DNA of 64,000 bases, taken from Aeromonas rivipollensis. Its GTDB lineage: Bacteria; Pseudomonadota; Gammaproteobacteria; Enterobacterales; Aeromonadaceae. Under the pieces are notes generated by a model. It had not been told where the DNA came from and made no database searches. It saw only the letters and a program-made list of their open reading frames with translations. Position numbers and translations under genes: made by a program. Numbering within the stretch: the stretch's first letter is position 1; each line of letters opens with the position of its first letter. The stretch is taken from the NCBI RefSeq assembly GCF_037811135.1, contig NZ_CP149130.1, forward strand, positions 3,282,501 to 3,346,500. The letters run 5' to 3'. Positions 9,974 to 18,901 of the stretch are shown in pieces.

Positions 9974-11992
9974 ATGAAGTGCTTGCGTCTCCTCACTCTC
10001 CTCCCGCTGTGCGCCCTGCTCTCTGCCTGCCTGACCGGCCAGCAGGATCCGCCCTTCACCCTGACCCTGGCACACATGAACGACACCCACTCCCAGTTCG
10101 ACCCGGTCAACGCCGAGCTGAAGGGGCCTCTCTTCGGCAAGCAGGGGGAAACCGACACCCTCTACACCCGCCTTGGCGGCTATCCCCGCCTGCTCACCAT
10201 GACGAAGGCCTACCAGGCCGAGGCGCTCGCCAAGAACCAGCCGCTGTTGCTGCTGCACGGGGGCGACGCCTGGCAGGGCAGCGGCTACTTCAAGCTCAAC
10301 GAGGGGATGGCCAATGCCGAGTTGCTGAGCCAGTTCGGCTTCGATGCCATGGCCCTTGGCAACCACGAGTTCGATCTCGACAACCAGAAGCTGGCCCGCT
10401 TCATCCAGGGGGTGAACTTCCCGGTGCTGGCCGCCAACCTGGACGGCCGCGACGACCCGGACCTGCGCCAGGCCAGCAACCTCAAGCCCTTCGTGGTCTA
10501 TGCCTTCGATGGCAACCAGAAGAGCCCGGTCACCGATCTCGCCCACCTGCCCGCAGACAAGCAGCTGGTCGCCGTCATCGGGCTGGTGCTGGAGGACATG
10601 GCCAACATCTCCCCCAACGTCGGCAAGCTGCGCTTTGCCAAAGAAGTGGCCTCGGCCCAGGCCACGGTCGACTTGCTGCAGGCCAGGGGGATCAACCGGA
10701 TAGTGGCCCTCACCCACATCGGCAACGCCCGGGATCTCGCGCTGGCGGCCAAGGTGAACGGCCTCGATGCCATAGTCGGCGGCCACTCCCACAGCCTGCT
10801 CGGTGACTTTCGCAACGTCGGCTGGGGCAAGACGGGGGAATACGCCCAGCTGGTCACCAATCCGGACGGCGTGGGTCTGACCTGCGTGGTGCAGGCGGGA
10901 TCCTATGCCCAGGCCATCGGTCTTGCCCGGGTCAGCTTCGACGCCCAGGGCCGGGTCATCGCCTGCAAGGGTCAGAACCAGCTGCTGGCCAGCCGCGACT
11001 TCTTCGCCGATCCAGCCCGCCAGCAGAGGCTGGACAAGACCCGCAGCCAGCAGGCCGGCAAGTTCATCGACGCCCAGCCCAACCTGGTGACGGTGGATGA
11101 AGATCCGCGCCTGCGCGGCCTCATCGACAGCCACTACAAGCCGGCGCTGGAGCAGGCCTACGGCCCCGTCATCGGCACCCTTCCCGAGCCACTGCAAAAT
11201 GCCCGCCGCCCCGGCGACAACGGCAGCGACAACCACGGCTCCGACGTCGCGCCCCTGGTGGCGGAAGGCCAATACGTTTGGGCCAACACCCCGCAGGTGC
11301 AGGCCCTGACCGGCGGCCCGGTCGACTTCGCCCTGCTGGCGGTGGGAGGCGTGCGCGCCGACTTGCCCGCCGGTGAGCTGCGACAGGGGGAGGCGGCCCT
11401 CAGCCTGCTGCCGTTCAAGAACCCGCTCAGCGTACTGACCCTCTCCGGCGCCGAGGTGCGGGCCCTGCTGACCGAAACCATCACGGCCACCCTGCCCGCC
11501 AACGCTCATGCGGGCAAGTTCCCCTATGGCGGCCATCTGCGTTACACCTTCAAGGAGACCGAAGCTGGCAAGGCGGGCCATCTGACCCGGCTGCAGTGGC
11601 AGACGGCCGAGGGTCAGTGGCAGGATCTGGTGAATGGGCGGCGCTACCGGGTGGTGACCAACGCCTACAGCGCCAACGGCAACGACGGCTGGCAGGCCCT
11701 GGCACGGGCGCAGCGTCAGAGTGCCGAAAGCCAGAGTACAGAACGCGTGGATCTCGCCTGGGTGGCGGGCCAGCTGACCGCCTTCCCGGTGCTGGCAGTG
11801 GCAAAGCGCGGCGAGCAGCTCGGCGCCGTCTATGGGCCGGGCGAGGCCCTCGACTGCAAGGCTGCCAACGTGGATTGCGGCACAGATGCGGCCTCGTTCG
11901 TGGACTATGTGCGTTATGCCCGCCCCCTGGTGACCGCCCTGGATGAAGAGACGGTGACTCTGCTGCGTGCCGGTCAAGTCGACGCCCCCTGA
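9974..11992 (+). CDS. 5'-nucleotidase/metallophosphatase lipoprotein (UshA-like)
   Basis: A 672-residue envelope protein with a signal peptide ending in the lipobox LSAC (Cys near 19), so it is probably lipid-anchored. The N-terminal calcineurin-like domain has all metal motifs: MNDTHSQFD, GGDAWQGSGY, GNHEFD, THIGNARD and GGHSHS. The C-terminal 5'-nucleotidase domain carries GGVRADLP, LPFKNPLSVLTLSG and NAYSANGNDGW. It is predicted to hydrolyse nucleotides or nucleotide sugars outside the cytoplasm for salvage. It is related to UshA, but exact substrates are not determined from sequence. It stands alone between two terminators. Confidence 0.9.
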   Translation: MKCLRLLTLLPLCALLSACLTGQQDPPFTLTLAHMNDTHSQFDPVNAELKGPLFGKQGETDTLYTRLGGYPRLLTMTKAYQAEALAKNQPLLLLHGGDAWQGSGYFKLNEGMANAELLSQFGFDAMALGNHEFDLDNQKLARFIQGVNFPVLAANLDGRDDPDLRQASNLKPFVVYAFDGNQKSPVTDLAHLPADKQLVAVIGLVLEDMANISPNVGKLRFAKEVASAQATVDLLQARGINRIVALTHIGNARDLALAAKVNGLDAIVGGHSHSLLGDFRNVGWGKTGEYAQLVTNPDGVGLTCVVQAGSYAQAIGLARVSFDAQGRVIACKGQNQLLASRDFFADPARQQRLDKTRSQQAGKFIDAQPNLVTVDEDPRLRGLIDSHYKPALEQAYGPVIGTLPEPLQNARRPGDNGSDNHGSDVAPLVAEGQYVWANTPQVQALTGGPVDFALLAVGGVRADLPAGELRQGEAALSLLPFKNPLSVLTLSGAEVRALLTETITATLPANAHAGKFPYGGHLRYTFKETEAGKAGHLTRLQWQTAEGQWQDLVNGRRYRVVTNAYSANGNDGWQALARAQRQSAESQSTERVDLAWVAGQLTAFPVLAVAKRGEQLGAVYGPGEALDCKAANVDCGTDAASFVDYVRYARPLVTALDEETVTLLRAGQVDAP

Positions 11993-12002
11993 GCCGCTGC
12001 GC

Positions 12003-12032
12003 AAAAACGGGCCGGGGCGAAGCCCGTTTTTT
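12003..12032 (+). terminator. nucleotidase terminator
   Basis: CGGGC (12008-12012) pairs with GCCCG (12022-12026), flanked by A-rich and T-rich arms and ending in six T residues. It lies just beyond the stop at 11992. Confidence 0.85.
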
Positions 12033-12086
12033 GCGGCAGTTGGCGACCCGTTACCGGGTTATTCCCCCCGGCTTGCCGAGCTTTGG

Positions 12087-12115
12087 TTGAGTGATCGCCA
12101 GTCGGCGGCTAGAAT
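12087..12115 (+). promoter_or_regulatory. pth promoter
   Basis: TTGAGT (12087-12092) and TAGAAT (12110-12115) are exactly 17 bases apart, a good sigma-70 match about 58 bases before the pth start. Confidence 0.65.
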
Positions 12116-12172
12116 ATTGCGTCCCATTGCCCTGGACCCTCTGTTTATGGCAACCAGTAGTGCAAGCAGCGA

Positions 12173-12784
12173 GTGAAGACATCAAGCGTGACGCATCAAA
12201 TCAAACTGATTGTCGGGCTGGGTAATCCCGGCCCCGAATACGCCAAGACCCGCCACAACGCGGGGGCCTGGTATGTGGAGCAACTGGCCCGCTGGCACAA
12301 TGTCAGCCTGCGCGAAGAGCCCAAGTTCTTCGGCCACACCGCCCGCATCCTGGTGGAGGGGCAGGATGTGCGGCTGCTCATCCCGAACACCTACATGAAC
12401 CTCTCCGGCAAGGCGGTGGCGGCGCTGGCCCGCTTCTACCAGATAGTCCCCGAAGAGATACTGGTGGCCCACGACGAACTGGATCTGCCCCCCGGCATCG
12501 CCAAGTTCAAGCAGGGCGGTGGCCACGGCGGCCACAACGGCCTCAAGGACATCATCGCCAGGATGGGCAACAACAATAACTTCTTCCGGCTGCGCCTCGG
12601 GATCGGTCATCCCGGTGCCAAGGAGCTGGTCGCCGGCTTCGTGCTGACCAAGGCGCCCAGCAGTGAACAGAGCCTGATCGAGGCCGCACTGGATGAGTCC
12701 TTGCGCGCCACCGATATCCTGTTCAAGCAGGACATGACCAAGGCCATGAACCGGCTGCACAGCTTCAAGGCTGAAAAAGTATAG
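12173..12784 (+). CDS. pth: peptidyl-tRNA hydrolase
   Basis: Pth releases tRNA from peptidyl-tRNAs that drop off ribosomes. The 203-residue protein has [19 protein letters not shown] with the catalytic His near residue 28, then [11 protein letters not shown] and [21 protein letters not shown] and [11 protein letters not shown] follow. The start is uncertain: GTG at 12173 is annotated, but GTG at 12188 (before [10 protein letters not shown]) is equally plausible and neither has a strong ribosome site. It is followed by ychF, the usual neighbour. Confidence 0.95.
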   Translation: MKTSSVTHQIKLIVGLGNPGPEYAKTRHNAGAWYVEQLARWHNVSLREEPKFFGHTARILVEGQDVRLLIPNTYMNLSGKAVAALARFYQIVPEEILVAHDELDLPPGIAKFKQGGGHGGHNGLKDIIARMGNNNNFFRLRLGIGHPGAKELVAGFVLTKAPSSEQSLIEAALDESLRATDILFKQDMTKAMNRLHSFKAEKV

Positions 12785-12950
12785 GAATGTTCGATCATGA
12801 GTCGGCTGCACTCAGGGGCGCGTTCAACAACGAGCCCAAGCCTGACATGATCAGTGCCATGAGCGGTTTCATACCGTCTCGACGGCCAAAAAAATATGAC
12901 ATGGGACGCCTGCGCCCCCTCACAGCATCTATCAAGTAAGGTAACAATTC

Positions 12951-14042
12951 ATGGGTTTTAAATGCGGTATCGTGGGCCTGCCCAATGTAGGCAAATCCAC
13001 CCTGTTCAATGCGCTGACCAAGGCCGGCATCGAAGCCGCCAACTTTCCGTTCTGCACCATTGAGCCGAACACGGGTGTGGTCCCCATGCCGGATCCCCGC
13101 CTCGACCAGCTGGCGGCCATCATCAACCCCCAGCGTGTCGTACCGACCACCATGGAATTCGTGGACATCGCCGGCCTGGTGGCGGGTGCCTCCAAGGGTG
13201 AGGGTCTGGGCAACCAGTTCCTGGCCAACATCCGTGAGACCGAAGCCATCGGCCACGTGGTGCGCTGCTTCGAGGACGAGAACATCATCCACGTTGCCGG
13301 CAAGGTCTCCCCGGCCGATGACATCGAGGTGATCAACACCGAGCTGGCCCTGTCGGATCTGGACGCCTGCGAGCGCGCCATCCACCGTCAGTCCAAGCGC
13401 GCCAAGGGCGGCGACAAGGATGCCAAGCTGGAAGTGGAAACCCTGGAAAAGATTCGGGTTGCCCTGGAAAACGGCCAGATGATCCGCGGCATGAAGCTGG
13501 ACAAGGAAGAGCTGGCGGCCGTCAGCCACCTCAACTTCCTGACCTTGAAGCCCACCATGTACATCGCCAACGTGGCGGAAGATGGCTTCGACAACAACCC
13601 CTTCCTCGACAAGGTGCGTGAAATCGCCGCCGCCGAGAACGCCGTTGTGGTCGTGGTCTGCTGCGCCATCGAGGCGGACATCGCCGAGCTGGACGACGCC
13701 GACCGCGCCGAGTTCATGGCCGATCTGGGGATCGAAGAGCCGGGTCTGAACCGGGTGATCCGCTCAGGTTACGAGCTGCTGAACCTGCAGACCTACTTCA
13801 CCGCCGGGGTGAAGGAAGTGCGCGCCTGGACCATTCCGGTCGGCGCCACCGCCCCGCAGGCGGCGGGCAAGATCCACACCGACTTTGAAAAAGGCTTTAT
13901 TCGCGCCCAGACCATCGCCTTCGACGACTTTATCACCTACAAGGGTGAGCAAGGCGCCAAGGAAGCGGGCAAGATGCGCGCCGAAGGGAAAGACTACATC
14001 GTCAAGGATGGCGATATCATGAACTTCCTGTTCAACGTCTAA
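12951..14042 (+). CDS. ychF: redox-regulated ATPase YchF
   Basis: YchF is a conserved Obg-like P-loop ATPase that associates with ribosomes. In E. coli it affects stress responses and leaderless mRNA translation. The 363-residue protein has Walker [10 protein letters not shown] at residues 9-17 and the switch [20 protein letters not shown] near residue 70. At the G4 site it reads NVAE instead of NKxD, the change linked to ATP preference in this family. The C-terminal TGS domain ends in [20 protein letters not shown] precedes the ATG. It lies about 165 bases after pth. Confidence 0.96.
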   Translation: MGFKCGIVGLPNVGKSTLFNALTKAGIEAANFPFCTIEPNTGVVPMPDPRLDQLAAIINPQRVVPTTMEFVDIAGLVAGASKGEGLGNQFLANIRETEAIGHVVRCFEDENIIHVAGKVSPADDIEVINTELALSDLDACERAIHRQSKRAKGGDKDAKLEVETLEKIRVALENGQMIRGMKLDKEELAAVSHLNFLTLKPTMYIANVAEDGFDNNPFLDKVREIAAAENAVVVVVCCAIEADIAELDDADRAEFMADLGIEEPGLNRVIRSGYELLNLQTYFTAGVKEVRAWTIPVGATAPQAAGKIHTDFEKGFIRAQTIAFDDFITYKGEQGAKEAGKMRAEGKDYIVKDGDIMNFLFNV

Positions 14043-14050
14043 CCCCATGA

Positions 14051-14076
14051 GAGGCCAGCATTTGCTGGCCTCTTTG
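14051..14076 (+). terminator. ychF terminator
   Basis: A perfect 9-bp stem (GAGGCCAGC with GCTGGCCTC, loop ATTT) lies just after the ychF stop. The T-run is short (TTTG), so termination may be partial. Confidence 0.65.
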
Positions 14077-14203
14077 CTATGGGCACAGGTTGCGGATCTG
14101 CTGCCAAATGTCGCAAAAAAAACCAGATTGTTGGGCTTTTGCGCGACAGCGTCCAATAACTCGCCAAACGCACCCAAATTCGGTTTTTCTGGCAAAAAAA
14201 GGG

Positions 14204-14232
14204 TTGACGCCCCAGAGCCAGATACGCATAAT
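14204..14232 (+). promoter_or_regulatory. tRNA operon promoter with GC-rich discriminator
   Basis: TTGACG (14204-14209) and CATAAT (14227-14232) are 17 bases apart, followed by the GC-rich stretch TCCGGCCGC around the likely start point. Such discriminators are typical of stable-RNA promoters under stringent (ppGpp) control. The first tRNA begins 45 bases downstream. Confidence 0.75.
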
Positions 14233-14277
14233 TCCGGCCGCACAGTGACGAGGCAACGACTCACTGGAAGCACGGTT

Positions 14278-14354
14278 GGCTATGTAGCTCAGTTGGTTAG
14301 AGCATCGCACTCATAATGCGAGGGTCACAGGTTCGAATCCCGTCATAGCCACCA
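14278..14354 (+). tRNA. tRNA-Met (CAT), elongator, copy 1
   Basis: A 77-base cloverleaf with encoded CCA, anticodon loop CTCATAA (anticodon CAT) and T-loop GGTTCGAATCC. G1-C72 pairing and close similarity to E. coli elongator tRNA-Met distinguish it from initiator tRNA. It is first in the operon. Confidence 0.95.
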
Positions 14355-14367
14355 TTAATCATTCAGT

Positions 14368-14442
14368 TGGGGTATCGCCAAGCGGTAAGGCAGCGGGTTT
14401 TGATCTCGCCATCCCTAGGTTCGAATCCTAGTACCCCAGCCA
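14368..14442 (+). tRNA. tRNA-Gln (TTG), cluster copy 1
   Basis: A 75-base cloverleaf with anticodon TTG and encoded CCA. It differs from the ispE-linked copy (8603) by one base in the variable region (ATCCC instead of ATTCC). Confidence 0.96.
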
Positions 14443-14489
14443 TTTTTAAAGTTCTTTGCCCGCCATTATTGACGGTTGAGGAGCGCTGT

Positions 14490-14564
14490 TGGGGTATCGC
14501 CAAGCGGTAAGGCAGCGGGTTTTGATCTCGCCATCCCTAGGTTCGAATCCTAGTACCCCAGCCA
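14490..14564 (+). tRNA. tRNA-Gln (TTG), cluster copy 2
   Basis: Identical in sequence to the copy at 14368, 47 bases downstream of it, with anticodon TTG and encoded CCA. Confidence 0.96.
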
Positions 14565-14599
14565 TTTTTACTTGTACACGACAATGTCGGATACAAGAC

Positions 14600-14676
14600 G
14601 GCTATGTAGCTCAGTTGGTTAGAGCATCGCACTCATAATGCGAGGGTCACAGGTTCGAATCCCGTCATAGCCACCA
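14600..14676 (+). tRNA. tRNA-Met (CAT), elongator, copy 2
   Basis: Identical to the tRNA-Met at 14278. It closes the first copy of the duplicated Gln-Gln-Met block. Confidence 0.95.
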
Positions 14677-14693
14677 TTTACAAGTTGTTCAGT

Positions 14694-14768
14694 TGGGGTA
14701 TCGCCAAGCGGTAAGGCAGCGGGTTTTGATCTCGCCATCCCTAGGTTCGAATCCTAGTACCCCAGCCA
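14694..14768 (+). tRNA. tRNA-Gln (TTG), cluster copy 3
   Basis: Identical to the other cluster tRNA-Gln genes. It opens the second copy of the duplicated block. Confidence 0.96.
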
Positions 14769-14815
14769 TTTTTAAAGTTCTTTGCCCGCCATTATTGACG
14801 GTTGAGGAGCGCTGT

Positions 14816-14890
14816 TGGGGTATCGCCAAGCGGTAAGGCAGCGGGTTTTGATCTCGCCATCCCTAGGTTCGAATCCTAGTACCCCAGCCA
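14816..14890 (+). tRNA. tRNA-Gln (TTG), cluster copy 4
   Basis: Identical to the other cluster tRNA-Gln genes, preceded by the same 47-base spacer. A decayed copy follows it. Confidence 0.96.
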
Positions 14891-14937
14891 TTATTGCCTT
14901 TCATCGACCTTGTCGGTGATAGCTGTGGTAAACGTGA

Positions 14938-14988
14938 GAGGTCTTGATCTCGTCAACGTGCCTAGGTCCAAACCCTAGTACCCAGCGA
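14938..14988 (+). pseudogene. decayed tRNA-Gln 3' portion
   Basis: The segment keeps CTTGATCTCG (anticodon region), CCTAGGT, AAACCCTAG and TACCCAGCGA, matching the 3' half of tRNA-Gln with substitutions and a broken CCA. The 5' half is not recognisable. It shares the altered stretch CTCGTC-GTGCCTAGGT with the relic at 8704-8756. Confidence 0.6.
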
Positions 14989-15022
14989 TTTTACTTGTAC
15001 ACGACAATGTCGGATACAAGAC

Positions 15023-15099
15023 GGCTATGTAGCTCAGTTGGTTAGAGCATCGCACTCATAATGCGGGGGTCACAGGTTCGAATCCCGTCATAGCCACCA
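15023..15099 (+). tRNA. tRNA-Met (CAT), elongator, copy 3
   Basis: Same as the other tRNA-Met copies except for one A-to-G change just 3' of the anticodon stem (GCGGGGG instead of GCGAGGG). Anticodon is CAT and CCA is encoded. Confidence 0.95.
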
Positions 15100-15107
15100 T
15101 TAATATT

Positions 15108-15191
15108 GCGGAAGTGGCGAAATTGGTAGACGCACCAGATTTAGGTTCTGGCGCCCTAGGCGTGAGAGTTCGAGTCTCTCCTTCCGCACCA
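15108..15191 (+). tRNA. tRNA-Leu (TAG)
   Basis: An 84-base class II tRNA with a long variable arm (GCGCCCTAGGCGTG), anticodon loop TTTAGGT (anticodon TAG) and encoded CCA. It closely resembles E. coli leuW and is the last tRNA of the operon. Confidence 0.95.
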
Positions 15192-15210
15192 TCAAGGCAG
15201 TACCAAACAG

Positions 15211-15232
15211 ACCAGCTCATGCTGGTTTTTTT
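15211..15232 (+). terminator. tRNA operon terminator
   Basis: ACCAGC-TCAT-GCTGGT stem-loop followed by seven T residues, 20 bases after tRNA-Leu. Confidence 0.92.
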
Positions 15233-15336
15233 GTGCCTGGATTTCGGCCCTTGCCTCCTCTCCTTCCCTGCCGTTCTCTCTGCTCACTGGCTTGTCAGCC
15301 CAGGACCTCATCCCACAGCGTCGGGATATATGGTCA

Positions 15337-15360
15337 ATAAAAAGCGGCCCGCAGGCCGCT
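15337..15360 (-). terminator. SLC13 permease terminator
   Basis: AGCGGCC-CGCA-GGCCGCT stem, followed on the minus strand by TTTTTATT. It lies just after the permease stop at 15387. Confidence 0.85.
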
Positions 15361-15386
15361 TGTGTTTCTCCCCTGATCAAAGCTGC

Positions 15387-17219
15387 TCAGAACGGGAAGA
15401 ACCAGGGAATGGCGATGACGCTCACCACCATCACCAGCAGGGTAAAAGGCACCCCCACGCGGATGAAGTCCATGAACTTGTAGTTGCCGGGCCCCAGCAC
15501 CAGGGTGTTGACCGGTGAGGAGACGGGCGTCATGAAGGCCGCCGAGGCGGCGATGGCGATGGTCATGGCGAAGGGATAGGGAGAGACCCCCATCTGCTGT
15601 GCCGTACCCAGCGCAATGGGTGCCATCAGCACAGCGGTGGCGGTGTTGGAGATAAAGAGCCCGATGACCGCGCAGAGCACGAACAGGCTGGCCAGCATGA
15701 CACGGGGCCCCATCTCCCCCACCGCCGAGATCAGCCCGCCGACGATGAGATCCACCCCGCCGGTCTTCTGCAACGCCAGGGCAAAGGGCAGCATGCCGAC
15801 GATCAGGATCAGGGTCGGCCAGTGGATGGACTTGTAGGCGCTCTCCATGTCGATGCAGCGGAACTTGCCCATCAGCAGGCAGGCGATGAGCGCCGCTATG
15901 ACGTTGGGCACGGGATCCGTCACCATCAGCACTATCATGACCGCGAGGGCGATCAGGGCGTGGATGGCCTGGCTGCGAGCCGGCGCCATCTCGTCCACCT
16001 CGGCGGGCAGGCCGAGCAGCAGGAAGTCCCTGTGGTGGGTCTGCAACTGGCGAATGAGGCTCCAGTTGCCCACCACCAGCAGGCTGTCTCCCATCAACAG
16101 CGGCTCATCCACCAGCTTGCCGGTGAGCTCCTCACCGTTGCGGCGGATCCCGACCACGCTCAGGCCGTAGCGGGAACGAAAGGCCACCTCGCGGATGCTC
16201 TTGCCAAGCAGACGGGATTCCGGAATGAGGGACACCTCGGCCATGCCCACCTCCCGCGCCTGATCCGAGAAATACTCCCCGCGCAATATCATGGGTTCGA
16301 GTCGCGCCTCGGCACAGAACTCCCGCACATCCACCTCGGGGTCGGACATGTCGATGAGCAGCACGTCCTTGGCCTGGAACTCGGTGACGCCGGAGACGGT
16401 CACCATCACCCGCCGAAACTTGCGCCAGCGCTCCAGCCCGATGATGTTGGCCCCAAAGCGGGCACGCAGTTGCAGCTCGTCCAGGGTCTGGCCGATCAGC
16501 GGAGAATCGGGGCGGATCGCCAGGCGGCGAGCCCGGCCGGCCAGGCGATAATCGCGGATGAGGTCGCGCATGGTGCTGCGCCCCGCCTGTTTACCCTTGC
16601 CCTCTTCCCCCTCACGCACCAGACGGTGACGCATCAACAGCATGTAGAGGATCCCCATCCCCAGAATGATGACCCCCATGGGGGTGAAGCCGAAGAAGCC
16701 GAAGCCCTGGATGTCGTGGCGCATCAGCTCGCTGTTGACCACCATGTTGGGCGGCGTGGCCACCAGCGTCATCATGCCGCTGATGAGACCGGCGAAGCCC
16801 AGCGGCATCATCAGCCGTCCCGCCGGGATCCCCATCCGGTTCGCCACGCTCAGCACCACCGGGATGAAGATGGCCACCACCCCTGTGCTGCTCATCACGG
16901 CTCCCAGGGTCGCCACCGCCACCATCAGCAGCACCAGCAGCCGGGTCTCGCTGCTGCCTGCCACCTTCACCAGGGCATCCCCCACCTGATAGGCGATGCC
17001 GGTGCGCACCAGCCCCTCCCCCACCACGAACAGGGCGGCGATCAGGATGACGTTGGGATCGCTGAACCCCGCCAGCGCCTGTGGCAGGGTCAGGGTGCCG
17101 CTCAACACGAACAGAATGATGATCAACAAGGCCACCACATCCATGCGTACCCTGTTGGTAATAAACAGGAAGATGGCGCCCACCAGCATGCTGAGCACCC
17201 AGATCAACTCGGAATTCAC
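15387..17219 (-). CDS. SLC13 family permease with central TrkA-C (RCK_C) domains
   Basis: A 610-residue inner-membrane protein of the divalent-anion:Na+ symporter superfamily. N-terminal membrane segments (residues 5-190) include [12 protein letters not shown] and [13 protein letters not shown]. Two soluble RCK_C-like domains span about residues 235-400 ([31 protein letters not shown]). More membrane segments follow, with [14 protein letters not shown] and [15 protein letters not shown]. This architecture matches E. coli YfbS and sulfate or organic-anion permeases. The substrate cannot be told from sequence. The start is GTG at 17219, with AAGGAG well placed upstream. Confidence 0.88.
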   Translation of the reverse strand: MNSELIWVLSMLVGAIFLFITNRVRMDVVALLIIILFVLSGTLTLPQALAGFSDPNVILIAALFVVGEGLVRTGIAYQVGDALVKVAGSSETRLLVLLMVAVATLGAVMSSTGVVAIFIPVVLSVANRMGIPAGRLMMPLGFAGLISGMMTLVATPPNMVVNSELMRHDIQGFGFFGFTPMGVIILGMGILYMLLMRHRLVREGEEGKGKQAGRSTMRDLIRDYRLAGRARRLAIRPDSPLIGQTLDELQLRARFGANIIGLERWRKFRRVMVTVSGVTEFQAKDVLLIDMSDPEVDVREFCAEARLEPMILRGEYFSDQAREVGMAEVSLIPESRLLGKSIREVAFRSRYGLSVVGIRRNGEELTGKLVDEPLLMGDSLLVVGNWSLIRQLQTHHRDFLLLGLPAEVDEMAPARSQAIHALIALAVMIVLMVTDPVPNVIAALIACLLMGKFRCIDMESAYKSIHWPTLILIVGMLPFALALQKTGGVDLIVGGLISAVGEMGPRVMLASLFVLCAVIGLFISNTATAVLMAPIALGTAQQMGVSPYPFAMTIAIAASAAFMTPVSSPVNTLVLGPGNYKFMDFIRVGVPFTLLVMVVSVIAIPWFFPF

Positions 17220-17499
17220 ACTCGCTCCTTTCGTTCATGTCCGCCGGGCGGGGAACCGCGCCAGACGCCATCAGACCACAGCCAGTCCCTCTCCATTTTG
17301 TTACATATCAAGAAAGAGGAGCCCACATCATCGCACATTCGGGTTCACTTGCAGCCACTTTGCAGGGCAGAGCAAGCGCGCCAACCCACGCCACCCGCAC
17401 ATCCGGGCGAAAAGTGCTGCGCGCCCTCCCCGGCACTCCTAGAATGGGCAGCCTCGGGCTGATCCGGCCCCTGCCCACCCCTTGTCCTTCGGAGAGAAA

Positions 17500-17832
17500 A
17501 TGTCAGTTCACACCCCAACCTACCCGGAATTCACCTTCTTCGGCCGCTTCGTCGCCGACATCCAGTCCGGCCGCAAGACCATCACCATCCGCGACGAGAG
17601 CGAGGCCAACTGGCAGCCCGGCCAGCGGCTCGCGCTCTTCACCAATCCGGAGCACCAGCCCTTTGGCACCATGGAGGTGCTCTCGGTTACGCCCCTGGCC
17701 TTCGATGACCTGACCGACGAGCACGCCCGCCAGGAGAACATGACCCTCGCCGAGCTCCAGACCGTCATCCGGGACATCTACCCCGCGCTGCCACCGCTCT
17801 ATGTGATTGAATTCAAACTGATTGAAGCCTGA
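17500..17832 (+). CDS. yqfB: ASCH-domain N4-acetylcytidine amidohydrolase (YqfB-like)
   Basis: This 110-residue protein aligns along its length with E. coli YqfB, shown to hydrolyse N4-acetylcytidine. Shared blocks are FFGRFVADIQSGRKTITIRDESE near residue 15, DEHARQENMTLAEL near residue 75, and the C-terminal YVIEFKLIE. The putative catalytic Lys and Thr lie in GRKTITIRD. The start at 17500 (MSVHTPTY) is preferred because GGAGA lies just upstream. It appears monocistronic. Confidence 0.85.
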   Translation: MSVHTPTYPEFTFFGRFVADIQSGRKTITIRDESEANWQPGQRLALFTNPEHQPFGTMEVLSVTPLAFDDLTDEHARQENMTLAELQTVIRDIYPALPPLYVIEFKLIEA

Positions 17833-17919
17833 TTTTGTGAGCTGCCTCAACTAACGCCGGTTGCGATTTCAGACCAGAAGCGCACAATACCTGTTTTTAT
17901 ATACAGTTATTGGTGCGTT

Positions 17920-18840
17920 ATGGAAGAACAACTCGAACCGGCCATCGCGGCCATGGTGGCGGAATTTGTTGCCGCTGGCAGACCCAGGGCAAGCGAGATG
18001 AGCTGGCAGGCGCGGCGGGAGGGCTATCTTTCCTCTGCCGTATTGGGCGGTGAGCGGGAAGAGGTGGGCGCCATCGAAGAGTGGCAGGCCGATCACTACG
18101 CCATCCGCCGTTACCAACCCCTGGACATGCCGGATCCCGCTTATCCGGTGTTGATCTACTTCCACGGCGGCTGTTTCGTCAGCGGGGATTTCGAGACCCA
18201 CGATCGCCAGATGCGGATGCTGTGCAACAGTGCCAATGCCCTGGTGTTTGCCGTCCACACACGCCTCGCCCCCGAGCATAGCTATCCTGCCGCCCATGAC
18301 GATGCGCTGGCCGCGACCCTCGCCATCATGGCCGCGCTGCCGCAGTGGCGCGGCGATCCGGGGCGGGTCGCACTCGCAGGCGACAGCGCCGGTGGCCACC
18401 TCGCCCTGATCACCACCTTGCGACTCAAGGAGGCGGGAGCGGCACTGCCCGCCGCCCAGATCCTCATCTATCCCATGCTCGATGCCCTGGGAGAAAGCCA
18501 GAGCTATCGCGACCTTGGCGACGACTACCTCATCACCCGTGACATGCTGCTCAGCGGGTTTCAGGCCTATCTGGGCAGGCTGCCCGCCAGCCATCCCGAG
18601 GCGAGCCCGCTGCACCATCCTGATCTTGCTGGACTGCCGCCCACCCATATCCTCACGGCCGAGTGGGATCCCCTGCGTGACGAGGGAGAGGCCCTCTATG
18701 GCAAACTGCTGCAAGCCGGTGTTGCCGCCACCTGTCAGCGGCAGCTCGGGGTGATCCACGGTTTCTTCCAGCTGGTGGGCATCAGCCCTGCGGCCCGTCA
18801 TGCCATCGCGCAGGTCGCCATGCTGCTCAAGGGGCTCTGA
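17920..18840 (+). CDS. alpha/beta hydrolase, hormone-sensitive-lipase (type IV esterase) family
   Basis: A 306-residue cytosolic esterase-type hydrolase. It has the nucleophile elbow GDSAGG near residue 155, and Asp in EWDPLRDEGE and His in GVIHGFFQL complete the triad. The oxyanion-hole motif, HGGG in the family, reads HGGC here (YFHGGCFVSGDFETHD). AVHTRLAPEHSYPAAHDDAL is another HSL signature. The natural ester substrate is unknown. It is a single gene, about 88 bases after yqfB. Confidence 0.85.
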   Translation: MEEQLEPAIAAMVAEFVAAGRPRASEMSWQARREGYLSSAVLGGEREEVGAIEEWQADHYAIRRYQPLDMPDPAYPVLIYFHGGCFVSGDFETHDRQMRMLCNSANALVFAVHTRLAPEHSYPAAHDDALAATLAIMAALPQWRGDPGRVALAGDSAGGHLALITTLRLKEAGAALPAAQILIYPMLDALGESQSYRDLGDDYLITRDMLLSGFQAYLGRLPASHPEASPLHHPDLAGLPPTHILTAEWDPLRDEGEALYGKLLQAGVAATCQRQLGVIHGFFQLVGISPAARHAIAQVAMLLKGL

Positions 18841-18901
18841 GTTGGCTCCGGCCCCCATGCCGTGTTAAAAGTGTCTCTTTTGAATCAGGGAGGTGACCCT
18901 A

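Larger units (their letters stand above)
14355..15100 (+). repeat. tandemly duplicated tRNA block (Gln-Gln-Met)
   Basis: A unit of about 326 bases (tRNA-Gln, a spacer ending TTGAGGAGCGCTGT, tRNA-Gln, a spacer with ACACGACAATGTCGGATACAAGAC, tRNA-Met) occurs twice. The spacers are identical as well as the tRNAs, showing recent duplication or gene conversion. The second copy carries about 99 extra bases after its last tRNA-Gln, including a decayed tRNA-Gln. Confidence 0.85.

Noticed and set aside
9170-12004. 944-codon open frame on the minus strand opposite prs and the nucleotidase
   Set aside because: It runs antisense to two well-supported genes, crosses their terminator, and its composition (Gly, His, Gln, Val rich, no motifs) is what strong third-position GC bias produces opposite real genes.
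14278-15100. Possible CRISPR-like repeat array
   Set aside because: The repeats are whole tRNA genes with 75-77-base cloverleaf structure and conserved spacers, not short repeats with unique spacers.
15822-17462. 546-codon plus-strand frame over the SLC13 permease
   Set aside because: Very His/Gln-rich shadow opposite a convincing membrane transporter.
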